This document shows positions 1-5,255 of a stretch of DNA of 7,178 nucleotides, one piece after another. Made by a program: the position numbers and the translations under genes. Source of the DNA: Deltaproteobacteria bacterium RIFCSPLOWO2_02_FULL_57_26 (GTDB lineage: Bacteria; Desulfobacterota; Binatia; UBA9968); the NCBI GenBank assembly GCA_001798455.1, contig MGSI01000069.1:1-7178 (forward strand). The letters are read 5' to 3'. The notes beneath the pieces were generated by a model. It did no database searches. It was not told the origin of the DNA and saw only the letters and a program-made list of their open reading frames with translations. The stretch's first letter is position 1; each line of letters begins with the position of its first letter.

Positions 1-96
1 GACGGCCACCCCAAGGTCGAGGAGCGTAGTCTAGCTTCATTCTACGATCTATTCCTCCAGCTCTATCAAGGACGGCGCAAAGCGACATCGGGTTAG
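1..96 (+). CDS. 3' end of an unidentified plus-strand gene (partial)
   Basis: Frame 1 is open from the first base of the window to a TAG at 94-96 and encodes 31 residues, beginning DGHPKVEERS and ending GRRKATSG. The codons are mostly G- or C-ending at the start, as in the neighbouring real genes. The stop lies only 4 bp from the stop of the convergent MFS gene, which is a natural gene boundary. The tail is mixed charged and aromatic (SLASFYDLFLQLYQ), probably a C-terminal amphipathic helix of a soluble protein. I do not recognise the family, and too little is visible to name a function. A chance open frame of this length is possible, so confidence is moderate. Confidence 0.5.
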   Translation, partial: DGHPKVEERSLASFYDLFLQLYQGRRKATSG

Positions 97-100
97 GAAA

Positions 101-1351
101 CTAGCCCACTCCGGATTTCGGCACGGGGGATCGCTTTTCGAGAATGAGGATGCTCGTGAGCACGGCCATGACGGCCAGGAATAGAACGAAGGCGAAGGCC
201 AGCCGGTAGCTCCCCATCAGGTCGTAGACCAGACCTCCCGCGTAGGCCCCCAGCGATCCGCCCAGGTGATGGATCCAGAAAATGGCTCCCGTTAACGTTC
301 CGATGTTTTTGAAGCCGTAGAGGTCTCCCACGATGGCCGAGGCCAGGGGGGCCGAGGCCATGAGCGTGAAGCCGAAAAGAAGGGCATAGGCGTAAATGAA
401 GGGCTTTTCGCTTGAGTAAAAGAGAAGGGCGAAGGAAAGGAAACGTGGAACGAACGTCAACGATAATGGAATTTTTCTTCCGAGTTTTTCTGAGAGGAAG
501 GAGAAAAAAAGGAGGCCGGCAATACTCAGAAAGCCGGCTAGGCCCTGTAAATTCGACGCCTCCTGGTTGGAAAAACCCCGGTCTAACGCAAACGGAATGA
601 GCTGCGTGACGTAAAGAAAATCCTGGAAGCCGCATATAAAGTAGGTCAGGCCGATAACAATAAAATTCCTTGATCGGAGGATCCGGGAGACCCCGAGTTG
701 GGGAACGTCTGGATCGCTTCCCGCTTCCCGCAGGGCTCGTTCACCTGCTGAGCGGGACAGGTGGGGGCCCGTTTCCGATGGGTCTTTTCTCAGGACGAGC
801 AGCGCGATGGGTACGATCACGAGTGAAACAAAAAACCCTGCGATGCCCCAGGCCATTCTCCATCCGAATCGTCCCATCAGGAAGGCTATTCCGGGAATGA
901 TCAGGAACTGTCCCAGTGCGGTCCCCGAAATGGCGACGCCGGAGACAAACCCTCGCATGCTTCGAAACCACCCGGACAGTGTGGAGGATACGACTCCGAC
1001 GGTGATGCCCGATACCCCGACGGCAGTGATCACACCGTAGTAGAGGTGGAATTCAAGCAGGGAATTCATTTGTGCCGTTAAGATCATGCCGATGGTCACG
1101 ATCAGGGCCGAGGTGGAGAAAACAACTCGTGGACCGAATCGATCCAGCAGCCTGCCGGCGAGCAGTTGGGAAAACCCGAAAACGATCATGTTCGCGGTGA
1201 AGACCAGCGTGATAGCCCCTCGGTTCCAGGAAAATTCGGAAGCGAGAGGGCTTATGAGAATACCGAAAGAAAACCTGACGCCGCCTTCAAGCACGAGGAT
1301 CAAAAAAGAGGCAGCCAGAACATACCAGCCGTAGAAAAGCTTTCTCTCCAA
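101..1351 (-). CDS. MFS transporter, monocarboxylate/oxalate-formate antiporter-like
   Basis: This 416-residue inner-membrane protein has about 12 hydrophobic segments in two groups of six, split by a charged loop at residues ~189-227. The N-terminus (FYGWYVLAASF then RFSFGILISPLASEF) is the typical opening of the MCT/OFA branch of the major facilitator superfamily. An MFS motif A is visible in the loop after TM2 (AGRLLDRFGPRVV, residues 65-77), with a weaker echo in the second half (SEKLGRKIPL). The stretch near residues 340-382 (VGDLYG...GTLTGAIF...GGSLGAYAGGLVYDLMGSY) is the usual C-half signature of this branch. By family it should move a small carboxylate by proton symport or exchange; the substrate cannot be read from sequence. 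The start is TTG (1349-1351), chosen because a GGGGGAG Shine-Dalgarno lies 6 nt upstream, the only upstream ATG (1381-1383) hits a stop at once, and the family N-terminus begins here. Length is normal and no defect is seen. Confidence 0.9.
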   Translation of the reverse strand: MERKLFYGWYVLAASFLILVLEGGVRFSFGILISPLASEFSWNRGAITLVFTANMIVFGFSQLLAGRLLDRFGPRVVFSTSALIVTIGMILTAQMNSLLEFHLYYGVITAVGVSGITVGVVSSTLSGWFRSMRGFVSGVAISGTALGQFLIIPGIAFLMGRFGWRMAWGIAGFFVSLVIVPIALLVLRKDPSETGPHLSRSAGERALREAGSDPDVPQLGVSRILRSRNFIVIGLTYFICGFQDFLYVTQLIPFALDRGFSNQEASNLQGLAGFLSIAGLLFFSFLSEKLGRKIPLSLTFVPRFLSFALLFYSSEKPFIYAYALLFGFTLMASAPLASAIVGDLYGFKNIGTLTGAIFWIHHLGGSLGAYAGGLVYDLMGSYRLAFAFVLFLAVMAVLTSILILEKRSPVPKSGVG

Positions 1352-1357
1352 AAAGGG

Positions 1358-1364
1358 CTCCCCC
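1358..1364 (-). promoter_or_regulatory. Shine-Dalgarno site deciding the TTG start of the MFS gene
   Basis: On the minus strand GGGGGAG ends 6 nt before TTG at 1351-1349. It is the strongest ribosome-binding signal near the 5' end of the gene and supports the non-ATG start. Confidence 0.6.
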
Positions 1365-1380
1365 GGACTTTTAGGCTCCC

Positions 1381-1408
1381 ATGTTAGTAGTCAGTCAGAT
1401 GTCGTCAA
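1381..1408 (-). promoter_or_regulatory. Candidate sigma70 promoter of the MFS gene
   Basis: On the minus strand a -35 element TTGACG (1408-1403, 5 of 6 consensus positions) is followed after 16 nt by TAACAT (1386-1381, 4 of 6). Transcription would begin near 1374, giving a leader of about 23 nt that includes the GGGGGAG ribosome-binding site. The spacer carries the direct repeat CTGACTGACTA, which could be an operator, but nothing proves this. Confidence 0.45.
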
Positions 1409-1489
1409 ACGAGGTAATTCTGACACGCGATTTGGATCTGTTGAGCCATAGAAGCCTGACTGCCGAGACTCCCTTCTCATTTTAAATCC

Positions 1490-1580
1490 GGTGGTTCGAC
1501 CGTTCGAGACTTCGGCTGAGCTCAGTCGATGCCTAAAACTCAGGGCCCTGAGGCCCTCGAAGGGCAAGCTCACCACCCTG
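1490..1580 (+). repeat. Modular palindromic dispersed repeat, copy A
   Basis: This intergenic element is built of four blocks shared with copy B at 5162-5253 (opposite strand): block 1 GGTGGTTCGACC-TTCG (1490-1506), block 2 TAAAAC-CAGGGCCCTGAG (1534-1552, with the perfect 14-bp palindrome CTCAGGGCCCTGAG at 1539-1552), block 3 CGAAGGGCAAGCTCA (1558-1572) and block 4 ACCCTG (1575-1580). A 22-nt palindromic module (1508-1529, containing TGAGCTCA) lies between blocks 1 and 2 here but between blocks 3 and 4 in copy B. The element lies just downstream of the 1602-3310 operon and upstream of the MFS promoter. It resembles REP/MITE-like non-coding repeats. No protein is encoded. Confidence 0.8.
1535..1557 (-). 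terminator. Possible weak terminator of the binding-protein operon, inside repeat copy A
   Basis: On the minus strand AGGGCC-TCAG-GGCCCT (1557-1542) forms a 6-bp GC-rich stem with a 4-nt loop, followed after GAG by TTTT (1538-1535). It lies about 45 bp after the stop of the last operon gene. The T tract is short and displaced by 3 nt, so efficiency is doubtful. Confidence 0.3.
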
Positions 1581-1601
1581 TTATGAGGGGCTTCTCGCCA
1601 C

Positions 1602-2285
1602 CTACATCGGCGGGGTGAACCCGTCTAAACCCACGGTAACCTGTGAACTTGAGATTGAACCGTCAGGGGCTTTAATCGCCCGGATCGTGACCCAAGCCCC
1701 GGGCTTCAGGAATCCGCGGTCCCCGGCCGCTCTCTTCACGATAGGCGCATCCGGAGGCACGAATACTTTGACCTCGCCACCCTTGTATTTGAGCGTCATC
1801 AGTGGCCCATCGACCTTCTTGACCACATTGTCAACATTGGCGTTGGTCATAGTGGCGTTAGGAATGCGACTGTGCGGTTTATGCCCCTCACTCAACCCTC
1901 GTTCAGCCGACGCAAAGATATGGACTTCGAGGGCGCGCAAGGTCCCATCGGCCTGTTTTACCGCAGTCGTCCCTAAATAGGTTCCGGGCGTGATGTCGGA
2001 AAACTTCGCCGCCTCCACCCCTACGACGCTGTGGGGTTCGTTCAGCCTGACCGAGACCTCACCGCTGGCCGTCGCCACTCCCAGCCGCTGGCCTTCATAG
2101 ACGCTGATCTTTCCGTGGACCGTAACCGGCTTCCCGGCCGTGCTCGCAGGCGCCTGAGCAAGCTGCAGCCTCAAGGGTGGTTCGCTGGCGCACTGGGGCT
2201 GGATGGGCAAGGCGATCGGAAGCAGGGAGAGAGCAGCAAGAACAAACACCCGGGGAGAAATCGCGCTTGAGCGTGAATCGGTCAT
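1602..2285 (-). CDS. Exported DUF5666-like protein of unknown function
   Basis: This 227-residue protein has an N-terminal signal sequence: a charged start, then a hydrophobic core at residues ~13-28 (VFVLAALSLLPIALPI) and a small-residue site near QCA-SEP. No good lipobox is visible, so it is probably periplasmic. The mature part looks like two similar beta-rich modules: residues ~52-125 (VTVHGKISVYEGQRLGVAT...DITPGTYLG...DGTLRALEVHIF) and ~148-220 (VKKVDGPLMTLKYKGGEVKVFVPPDAPIV...LKPGAWVTIRAI...DGSISSSQVTVG). This pattern, and the segments EVHIF, TMTNANV and VPPDAPIV, match a proteobacterial family usually labelled DUF5666-like, from memory. Its function is not known. The ATG overlaps the TGA of the upstream binding-protein gene by 4 bp (ATGA), so translation is probably coupled and the two products are likely made together. 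Copy A of the palindromic repeat follows its stop. Confidence 0.8.
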   Translation of the reverse strand: MTDSRSSAISPRVFVLAALSLLPIALPIQPQCASEPPLRLQLAQAPASTAGKPVTVHGKISVYEGQRLGVATASGEVSVRLNEPHSVVGVEAAKFSDITPGTYLGTTAVKQADGTLRALEVHIFASAERGLSEGHKPHSRIPNATMTNANVDNVVKKVDGPLMTLKYKGGEVKVFVPPDAPIVKRAAGDRGFLKPGAWVTIRAIKAPDGSISSSQVTVGLDGFTPPM

Positions 2286-3310
2286 TTAAGAATTTCCTTT
2301 AGCCGCGCCACCAGAGGAGGCTCGAGCCGGAGAAGCTCTTGGACGTTTCGCTCCAGCTCTTCGCCCGATCCAGGATTGATCTCCAGCCTGGCCTTGCTGG
2401 CTTCCTGGAGGAGTTCCGGATCCCTGATGGCCTCCATAAACGCCCTGCGCAGGATTTCCACCCGATCCTTGGGCGTGCCAGGAGGCAAGACATAGGGTCG
2501 CACCGCGGCGCCGTGGGCTTGAGCTATTGCCTGAATGAGCTTTCGCGCCTCTTCCGTTTTAGCCAGATTCACGGCCAGAGGCACTTTGGGCAGGTCCGCA
2601 TGAGGTTTCGAGCTGATCTGAACCACAATGATCGCTTCCCCCGTCTCAAGTTCTTTCCTCCAAGTTGACTTGAAGGATTGCCACGAGTTGCTAAGGCCGG
2701 CGACCTCGCCGCTGTTGAAGGCCAGGCGGATCGGGGCGGTCCCCTTGTATCCGGTTACAACCTGGATGGGCAGGCCGAGGGTGACCTCAAGGACTTTGGA
2801 AGTATCGTAGGTCCCATCACCCGGTGCTATGGCACCAAACTTAACCGTGGTCTTGGACGCCAACCATTGCTCTATACTCGTGATGCCCGTCGCCTTGGCG
2901 ACCCCAAAGACAAAGTTGTCCTGAGCGGGCACCCCGACGTATTCAAATTTGAGCGCGTCGAACTCAATGCCTGGCCTTCCCAGGAGCTGTTGGAGAAACT
3001 GTCCGCCGACGAAATGGCCGATGGTAAGACCGTCGGGCTTAGCTACCCTGAAGAGATAGTTCGCCGAAACCAATCCCCCTGCGCCGGGCATGTTGTCCAC
3101 AATGATGGTGGGGTTGCCGGGAATGTGCTTGCCGAAGTGGCGGGCGAGCACGCGGGTATACGTATCGTACCCACCTCCTGGCGAAGTCCCGACAATAATC
3201 CGGATCGTTTTCCCTTCGTAGTATGGCGCGGCACCATGGACGATTCGTCCATTCGTTAGTAGCGCAAACGACACAACAAAAAAGGCAGTCGTCAGACGCG
3301 GGAACCCCAT
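2282..3310 (-). CDS. Tripartite tricarboxylate transporter substrate-binding protein (Bug/TctC family)
   Basis: This 342-residue periplasmic solute receptor is close to the usual family length of about 320-340. A signal peptide covers residues 1 to ~26 (hydrophobic FFVVSFALL, probable cut at VHG-AAP). The mature start YYEGKTIRIIVGTSPGGGYD is the standard Bug entry: beta strand, then the glycine-rich SPGGGYD loop that contacts the ligand carboxylate. It is followed by ARHFGKHIPGNPTIIVDN and the second conserved loop PGAGGLVSANYL (residues ~75-86). Family members deliver di- or tricarboxylates or other small acids to TctA/TctB-type membrane proteins; the actual ligand is not readable. No tctA or tctB is in the window, so the receptor is an orphan here, as is common for expanded Bug families. 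ATG at 3308-3310 is preceded by a purine-rich GGGGGGAAGAAG tract. It is first in a two-gene operon with the DUF5666-like gene. Confidence 0.92.
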   Translation of the reverse strand: MGFPRLTTAFFVVSFALLTNGRIVHGAAPYYEGKTIRIIVGTSPGGGYDTYTRVLARHFGKHIPGNPTIIVDNMPGAGGLVSANYLFRVAKPDGLTIGHFVGGQFLQQLLGRPGIEFDALKFEYVGVPAQDNFVFGVAKATGITSIEQWLASKTTVKFGAIAPGDGTYDTSKVLEVTLGLPIQVVTGYKGTAPIRLAFNSGEVAGLSNSWQSFKSTWRKELETGEAIIVVQISSKPHADLPKVPLAVNLAKTEEARKLIQAIAQAHGAAVRPYVLPPGTPKDRVEILRRAFMEAIRDPELLQEASKARLEINPGSGEELERNVQELLRLEPPLVARLKEILK

Positions 3311-3366
3311 AAGCTTCTTCCCCCCTTCAAAACTGTCAGCAATGTAACACGAATCAAATACCCGAC

Positions 3367-3936
3367 CTACTTCCTTTCCTGCTTGTCCTCCCTCGTCTGA
3401 TCGCCAGCCGAGGAAGAAAGGGCCCGGTCAATCTTGATCATCGACTCGCCTATATTGGTCGAACCGATCCTTGCCTTGACATATTCGAGCGCCTCCCGCA
3501 TCACAACGCAAGTGGCTTCGATCTCTCTCGCGTGCTCTTCTGCCCGTGCGACGCGGGCTGAGGATTGTTCCTGGACTGTCTGGATCTCGCCTTGCAGCTT
3601 CTTTAGCTCGACCTCTAGAAGCTCATAGGGCTTGGGCGCTGACGCATCATGGCGCAGGCATTTCCCGCCACGATGCCATGTCTGAATGCCGCATTCGCTG
3701 CACTCCCGCATCTCCTCCGTGCCGTCGCCAAAACACTCAACACAGGTACGGTCCTTATAAAGGCCTCCATGGGGACAGTTGCCAGCCTGTCCGAGTTCCG
3801 TTTTCAACCACTCAACTTCAGCCACAAGTTCTGGAAGGTCGTCTTCTATCAAATGCAGCGCGTCCGAGCCATTTCCCAGTAGCTTCTTGATTCGCTCAGC
3901 CCGAGCCTTGATCTCTTGCAGCTCTTTACTCTCCAT
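3367..3936 (-). CDS. Hypothetical protein with two Cys/His clusters and a C-terminal coiled coil
   Basis: I do not recognise a named family for this 189-residue protein. Residues 1-50 are helical and charged. Residues 54-96 carry eight possible metal ligands in two groups: C54-x-H56, C65-x2-C68, then C79-x2-C82 and C93-x2-H96. This is the look of a zinc ribbon or double zinc-knuckle module. Residues ~101-155 (LEVELKKLQGEIQTVQEQ...RAEEHAREIE...VMREALEYVKARI) have heptad-like spacing and probably form a coiled coil. The tail is polar. There is no signal peptide or membrane segment, so it should be cytoplasmic. Proteins of this build occur in phages and prophages, often unannotated, but no other phage gene is visible here. 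ATG at 3934-3936 has a good GAGG Shine-Dalgarno 7 nt upstream and a strong promoter further up. It appears to be transcribed alone. Confidence 0.75.
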   Translation of the reverse strand: MESKELQEIKARAERIKKLLGNGSDALHLIEDDLPELVAEVEWLKTELGQAGNCPHGGLYKDRTCVECFGDGTEEMRECSECGIQTWHRGGKCLRHDASAPKPYELLEVELKKLQGEIQTVQEQSSARVARAEEHAREIEATCVVMREALEYVKARIGSTNIGESMIKIDRALSSSAGDQTREDKQERK

Positions 3937-3986
3937 AGTCTACCCTCGCTAACTAGCGGCGGAAGCTATCAAACTTAAGATCCCAT

Positions 3987-4015
3987 ATTATCGGGTTTTT
4001 TGACGAATCTATCAA
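3987..4015 (-). promoter_or_regulatory. Near-consensus sigma70 promoter for the zinc-cluster protein
   Basis: On the minus strand TTGATA (4015-4010, 5 of 6) is followed after exactly 17 nt by GATAAT (3992-3987, 5 of 6). Start of transcription would be near 3980, leaving a leader of about 43 nt before ATG at 3936. The spacer includes an A6 tract. This is the strongest promoter match I see in the window. Confidence 0.65.
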
Positions 4016-4094
4016 GCGTTTGTTTTCGTCGGGAACTTTTGTGACAGTCCGGAATCCTCGATGTGACCGGATCGAACGACCCAGGATAAGCTAC
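4010..4094 (-). pseudogene. Possible remnant of the 5' end of coaD (phosphopantetheine adenylyltransferase)
   Basis: The minus strand at 4094-4062 translates to VAYPGSFDPVT, which reproduces the N-terminal signature of CoaD (A-x-YPGSFDPVT-x-GH). CoaD transfers AMP to 4'-phosphopantetheine in coenzyme A synthesis. The catalytic GH dipeptide does not follow in this frame, and there is no ATG in position. From 4063, in a different frame, HRGFRTVTKVPDENKRLI loosely resembles the next CoaD stretch with small deletions, which would fit a decayed gene; this second part is inference. The promoter of the neighbouring zinc-cluster gene takes its -35 box from the end of this segment. Chance similarity or another repeat family cannot be excluded. 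Confidence 0.4.
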
Positions 4095-4126
4095 CTGCGT
4101 AAAAGAAATTCCTATCTCCCATCTCC

Positions 4127-4227
4127 AGTTTTGAGTTGTGAGTTTTGAGTGTTGAGTTTCCGCCAAAGGACGGATCAGCCCCAGGCTGAAACCAAAAACT
4201 AAGAATTCAAAACTAAGAACTGAAATT
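4127..4227. repeat. AT-rich inverted repeat made of degenerate GAGTTTT heptamers
   Basis: The left arm (4127-4160) is a run of 7-nt units GAGTTGT, GAGTTTT, GAGTGTT, GAGTTTC. The right arm (4188-4227) carries the approximate complement, with units such as CAAAACTAAGAA, and the arms converge on TTTC/GAAA next to a GC-richer centre. That centre contains the perfect 5-bp hairpin CAGCC-CCA-GGCTG (4177-4189). Just left of it is the pyrimidine repeat ATCTCCCATCTCC. The whole segment is non-coding and looks unlike the flanking genes. Similar 'AACTCAAAACTC' tracts occur between genes in many environmental genomes; no function is known to me. Confidence 0.65.
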
Positions 4228-4253
4228 GTCAGCGCTGGAAGGCTTAACGACCG
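4228..4253 (-). repeat. Isolated 26-nt fragment of 5S rRNA sequence
   Basis: The plus strand begins GTCAGCGCTGGAAGG and ends TTAACGACCG. It matches 24 of 26 positions of 5291-5316, which is the conserved helix II/III junction region of 5S rRNA read in reverse. The minus-strand form ends with the typical AAGCCTTCCAGCGCTGA. Sequence on both sides is unrelated to 5S rRNA, so this is a fragment only. It has the same orientation as the larger 5S-like piece at 5256-5334. Confidence 0.65.
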
Positions 4254-4354
4254 CCTGAAGCTGGCTCACTTACGCAAAAAGCAGAATGCCCCCTTTTCTT
4301 CTCGCCTAGCTCTTTCTCTCAGCGGGAGAATGATCTTCTTTTTTTGCTTTTCTG

Positions 4355-4774
4355 TCATGCGGCAAATGGATTTCGCACCGTGACCCCGTCGTAGTTCTGG
4401 CCATGGTTGAAGTCCTCAGACCATACAATCTTTGCGTCTTCTTTCTGGGCAGCCGCAAGGATCAGGCCGTCCCAGAAACTAAGGCCGTAGCGCTCACTCA
4501 GTAGGCTTGCCTTTAGGACATCTGGAACTTCCAAAAGAGCAACTTTCCATGTTCCGAGGTCGGCAACAATTTCGCGGGCTTTCTGGGGCTTGAGCGGCTG
4601 AGGAATTTTTCCAGTGACGGATACATAGAACTCTTCAAGCACCTGAGTGCTCAGTACCCCCTCCCCGCTATCCCAGATCCGCTCCATCAGATCTCCCGCA
4701 CGGTCAAATTTGTTTCCCGCGGTCCGATCGTAGGCATAGACAATGATGTTCGTATCCACGAACTCAGCGGGCAT
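4355..4774 (-). CDS. vapC: PIN-domain toxin, VapC-like ribonuclease
   Basis: This 139-residue protein has the usual VapC length. PIN-domain ribonucleases cut RNA with Mg2+ or Mn2+ held by acidic residues and are neutralised by a co-encoded antitoxin. The expected residues are all present: D7 in the opening strand (MPAEFVDTN), E48 (STQVLEEFYVS), D102 (SFWDGLILAAA) and D121 (SEDFNHG), so the enzyme looks intact. The closing GVTVRNPF is typical of this subfamily. ATG at 4772-4774 was chosen because the domain begins there and GAGAGG lies 6 nt upstream; a longer frame reaches a GTG at 5021-5023 but only translates the antitoxin DNA out of frame. It overlaps the antitoxin gene by 11 bp, so the pair is translationally coupled. 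The target RNA cannot be told from sequence. After the stop there is no clear terminator. Confidence 0.92.
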   Translation of the reverse strand: MPAEFVDTNIIVYAYDRTAGNKFDRAGDLMERIWDSGEGVLSTQVLEEFYVSVTGKIPQPLKPQKAREIVADLGTWKVALLEVPDVLKASLLSERYGLSFWDGLILAAAQKEDAKIVWSEDFNHGQNYDGVTVRNPFAA

Positions 4775-5006
4775 GAAGATCCTCTCGCGTCCAGCGGGCC
4801 TTGCCTTTAGTTCCAAGCCGTAACCCACGACGCATAAGGGCGCGCTGCCTCTCAGCGGCCCGGCGCATTTCTGAAAGACGCTTGACTCGCTCTTCCAGCG
4901 CCTCCACCAGAAGGCCCGATAATGAGGTCCCTCGATCAACGGCCAGATGTTTGGCCTCGCGGAGAACATCTTTGGGAATCGAAAGCGTGACGTTTTGTTT
5001 TTCCAC
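4764..5006 (-). CDS. vapB: Ribbon-helix-helix antitoxin partner of the PIN toxin (VapB-like)
   Basis: This 80-residue protein starts at GTG (5004-5006). Residues 3-9 (KQNVTLS) form the DNA-contacting ribbon strand. Residues 11-24 (PKDVLREAKHLAVD) and 27-45 (TSLSGLLVEALEERVKRLS) form the two helices of a CopG/MetJ-type fold. Residues ~46-80 are basic and end LGTKGKARWTREDLHAR, the likely toxin-binding tail. Family members dimerise, bind operator DNA at their own promoter and mask the toxin active site. The frame is open upstream to an ATG at 5274-5276, but that extension reads through palindromic repeats and lacks family similarity, so I reject it. The GTG has no Shine-Dalgarno sequence; instead a promoter lies directly against it (5014-5042), suggesting a leaderless mRNA. 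The gene comes first and the toxin second, the normal order for autoregulated modules. Confidence 0.85.
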   Translation of the reverse strand: MEKQNVTLSIPKDVLREAKHLAVDRGTSLSGLLVEALEERVKRLSEMRRAAERQRALMRRGLRLGTKGKARWTREDLHAR

Positions 5007-5042
5007 GTGTTTACGTGTAACACCTAAATACTGACCTGTCAA
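5004..5042 (-). promoter_or_regulatory. Antitoxin promoter with overlapping palindromic operator, probably leaderless
   Basis: On the minus strand a perfect TTGACA (5042-5037) is followed after 17 nt by TACACG (5019-5014), preceded by TG at the extended -10 position (5022-5021). Only 7 nt separate this -10 box from the GTG start at 5006, so transcription should begin at or within a base or two of the start codon. Two inverted repeats cover the same bases: GTGTT-7 nt-AACAC (5007-5023) and CACGT-GTTT-ACGTG (5004-5017). They fit autorepression by the ribbon-helix-helix antitoxin. The -10 box itself matches consensus at only 3 of 6 positions. Confidence 0.55.
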
Positions 5043-5091
5043 CTCGCCAGCCAAAAAACGCCCTGGGGCGCGAGACCCACGGGCCTTTGAA

Positions 5092-5161
5092 TTTAAATCC
5101 GGCGGGGACCTATTCTCCCCTTCGGCAGGCTCCCTTCGGGTCTGAGCCTCAGGGTCGAAGA
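5092..5161. repeat. Palindrome-rich extension of repeat copy B
   Basis: This non-coding stretch between the antitoxin promoter and copy B holds TTTAAATCCGG (5092-5102), also found abutting copy A at 1481-1491. It also contains further CTTCGG/CCGAAG- and TGAGCCTCA-type short inverted motifs, for example CCCTTCGGCAGG and TGAGCCTCAGGGTCGAAG. It appears to be additional material of the same repeat family rather than a gene. Confidence 0.5.
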
Positions 5162-5253
5162 CAGGGTGGGAGTTCGACTGAGGCTCACTCGAAGTCTGAG
5201 CTTGCCCTTCGACTTGCTCAGGGCCCTGGGTTTTACCGAAGGGTCGAACCACC
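5162..5253 (-). repeat. Modular palindromic dispersed repeat, copy B
   Basis: Read on the minus strand, this copy has block 1 GGTGGTTCGACC-TTCG (5253-5237), block 2 TAAAAC-CAGGGCCCTGAG (5235-5217), block 3 CGAAGGGCAAGCTCA (5211-5197) and block 4 ACCCTG (5167-5162), in the same order as copy A at 1490-1580. The 23-nt palindromic module (5196-5174, containing TGAGCCTCA) sits between blocks 3 and 4 here, whereas its 22-nt counterpart in copy A sits between blocks 1 and 2. Block 1 directly abuts the 5S rRNA-like sequence at 5256. No open frame in it resembles a protein. Confidence 0.8.
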
Positions 5254-5255
5254 AT

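Noticed and set aside
2678..3259. A 193-residue plus-strand frame
   Set aside because: It lies wholly opposite the well-supported Bug-family gene and resembles no protein; it reflects codon bias on the other strand.
4064..4084. A tRNA T-arm-like GGTCG-TTCGATC-CGGTC on the minus strand, suggesting a tRNA end or attachment site
   Set aside because: The stem needs two G-U pairs, and no acceptor, D-arm or anticodon partner is found upstream. The coaD-like reading explains the bases better.
4312..4347. TTCTC...GAGAA hairpin with a T-run, as a terminator after vapC
   Set aside because: The T-run follows the stem on the plus strand, about 10 nt away; on the minus strand, where vapC is read, it precedes the stem, so it cannot terminate vapC.
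4355..5023. A longer version of the PIN toxin starting at GTG 5021-5023
   Set aside because: The extra N-terminal 83 residues only translate the antitoxin gene in another frame. The PIN domain begins at MPAEFVDTN, with its own ribosome site.
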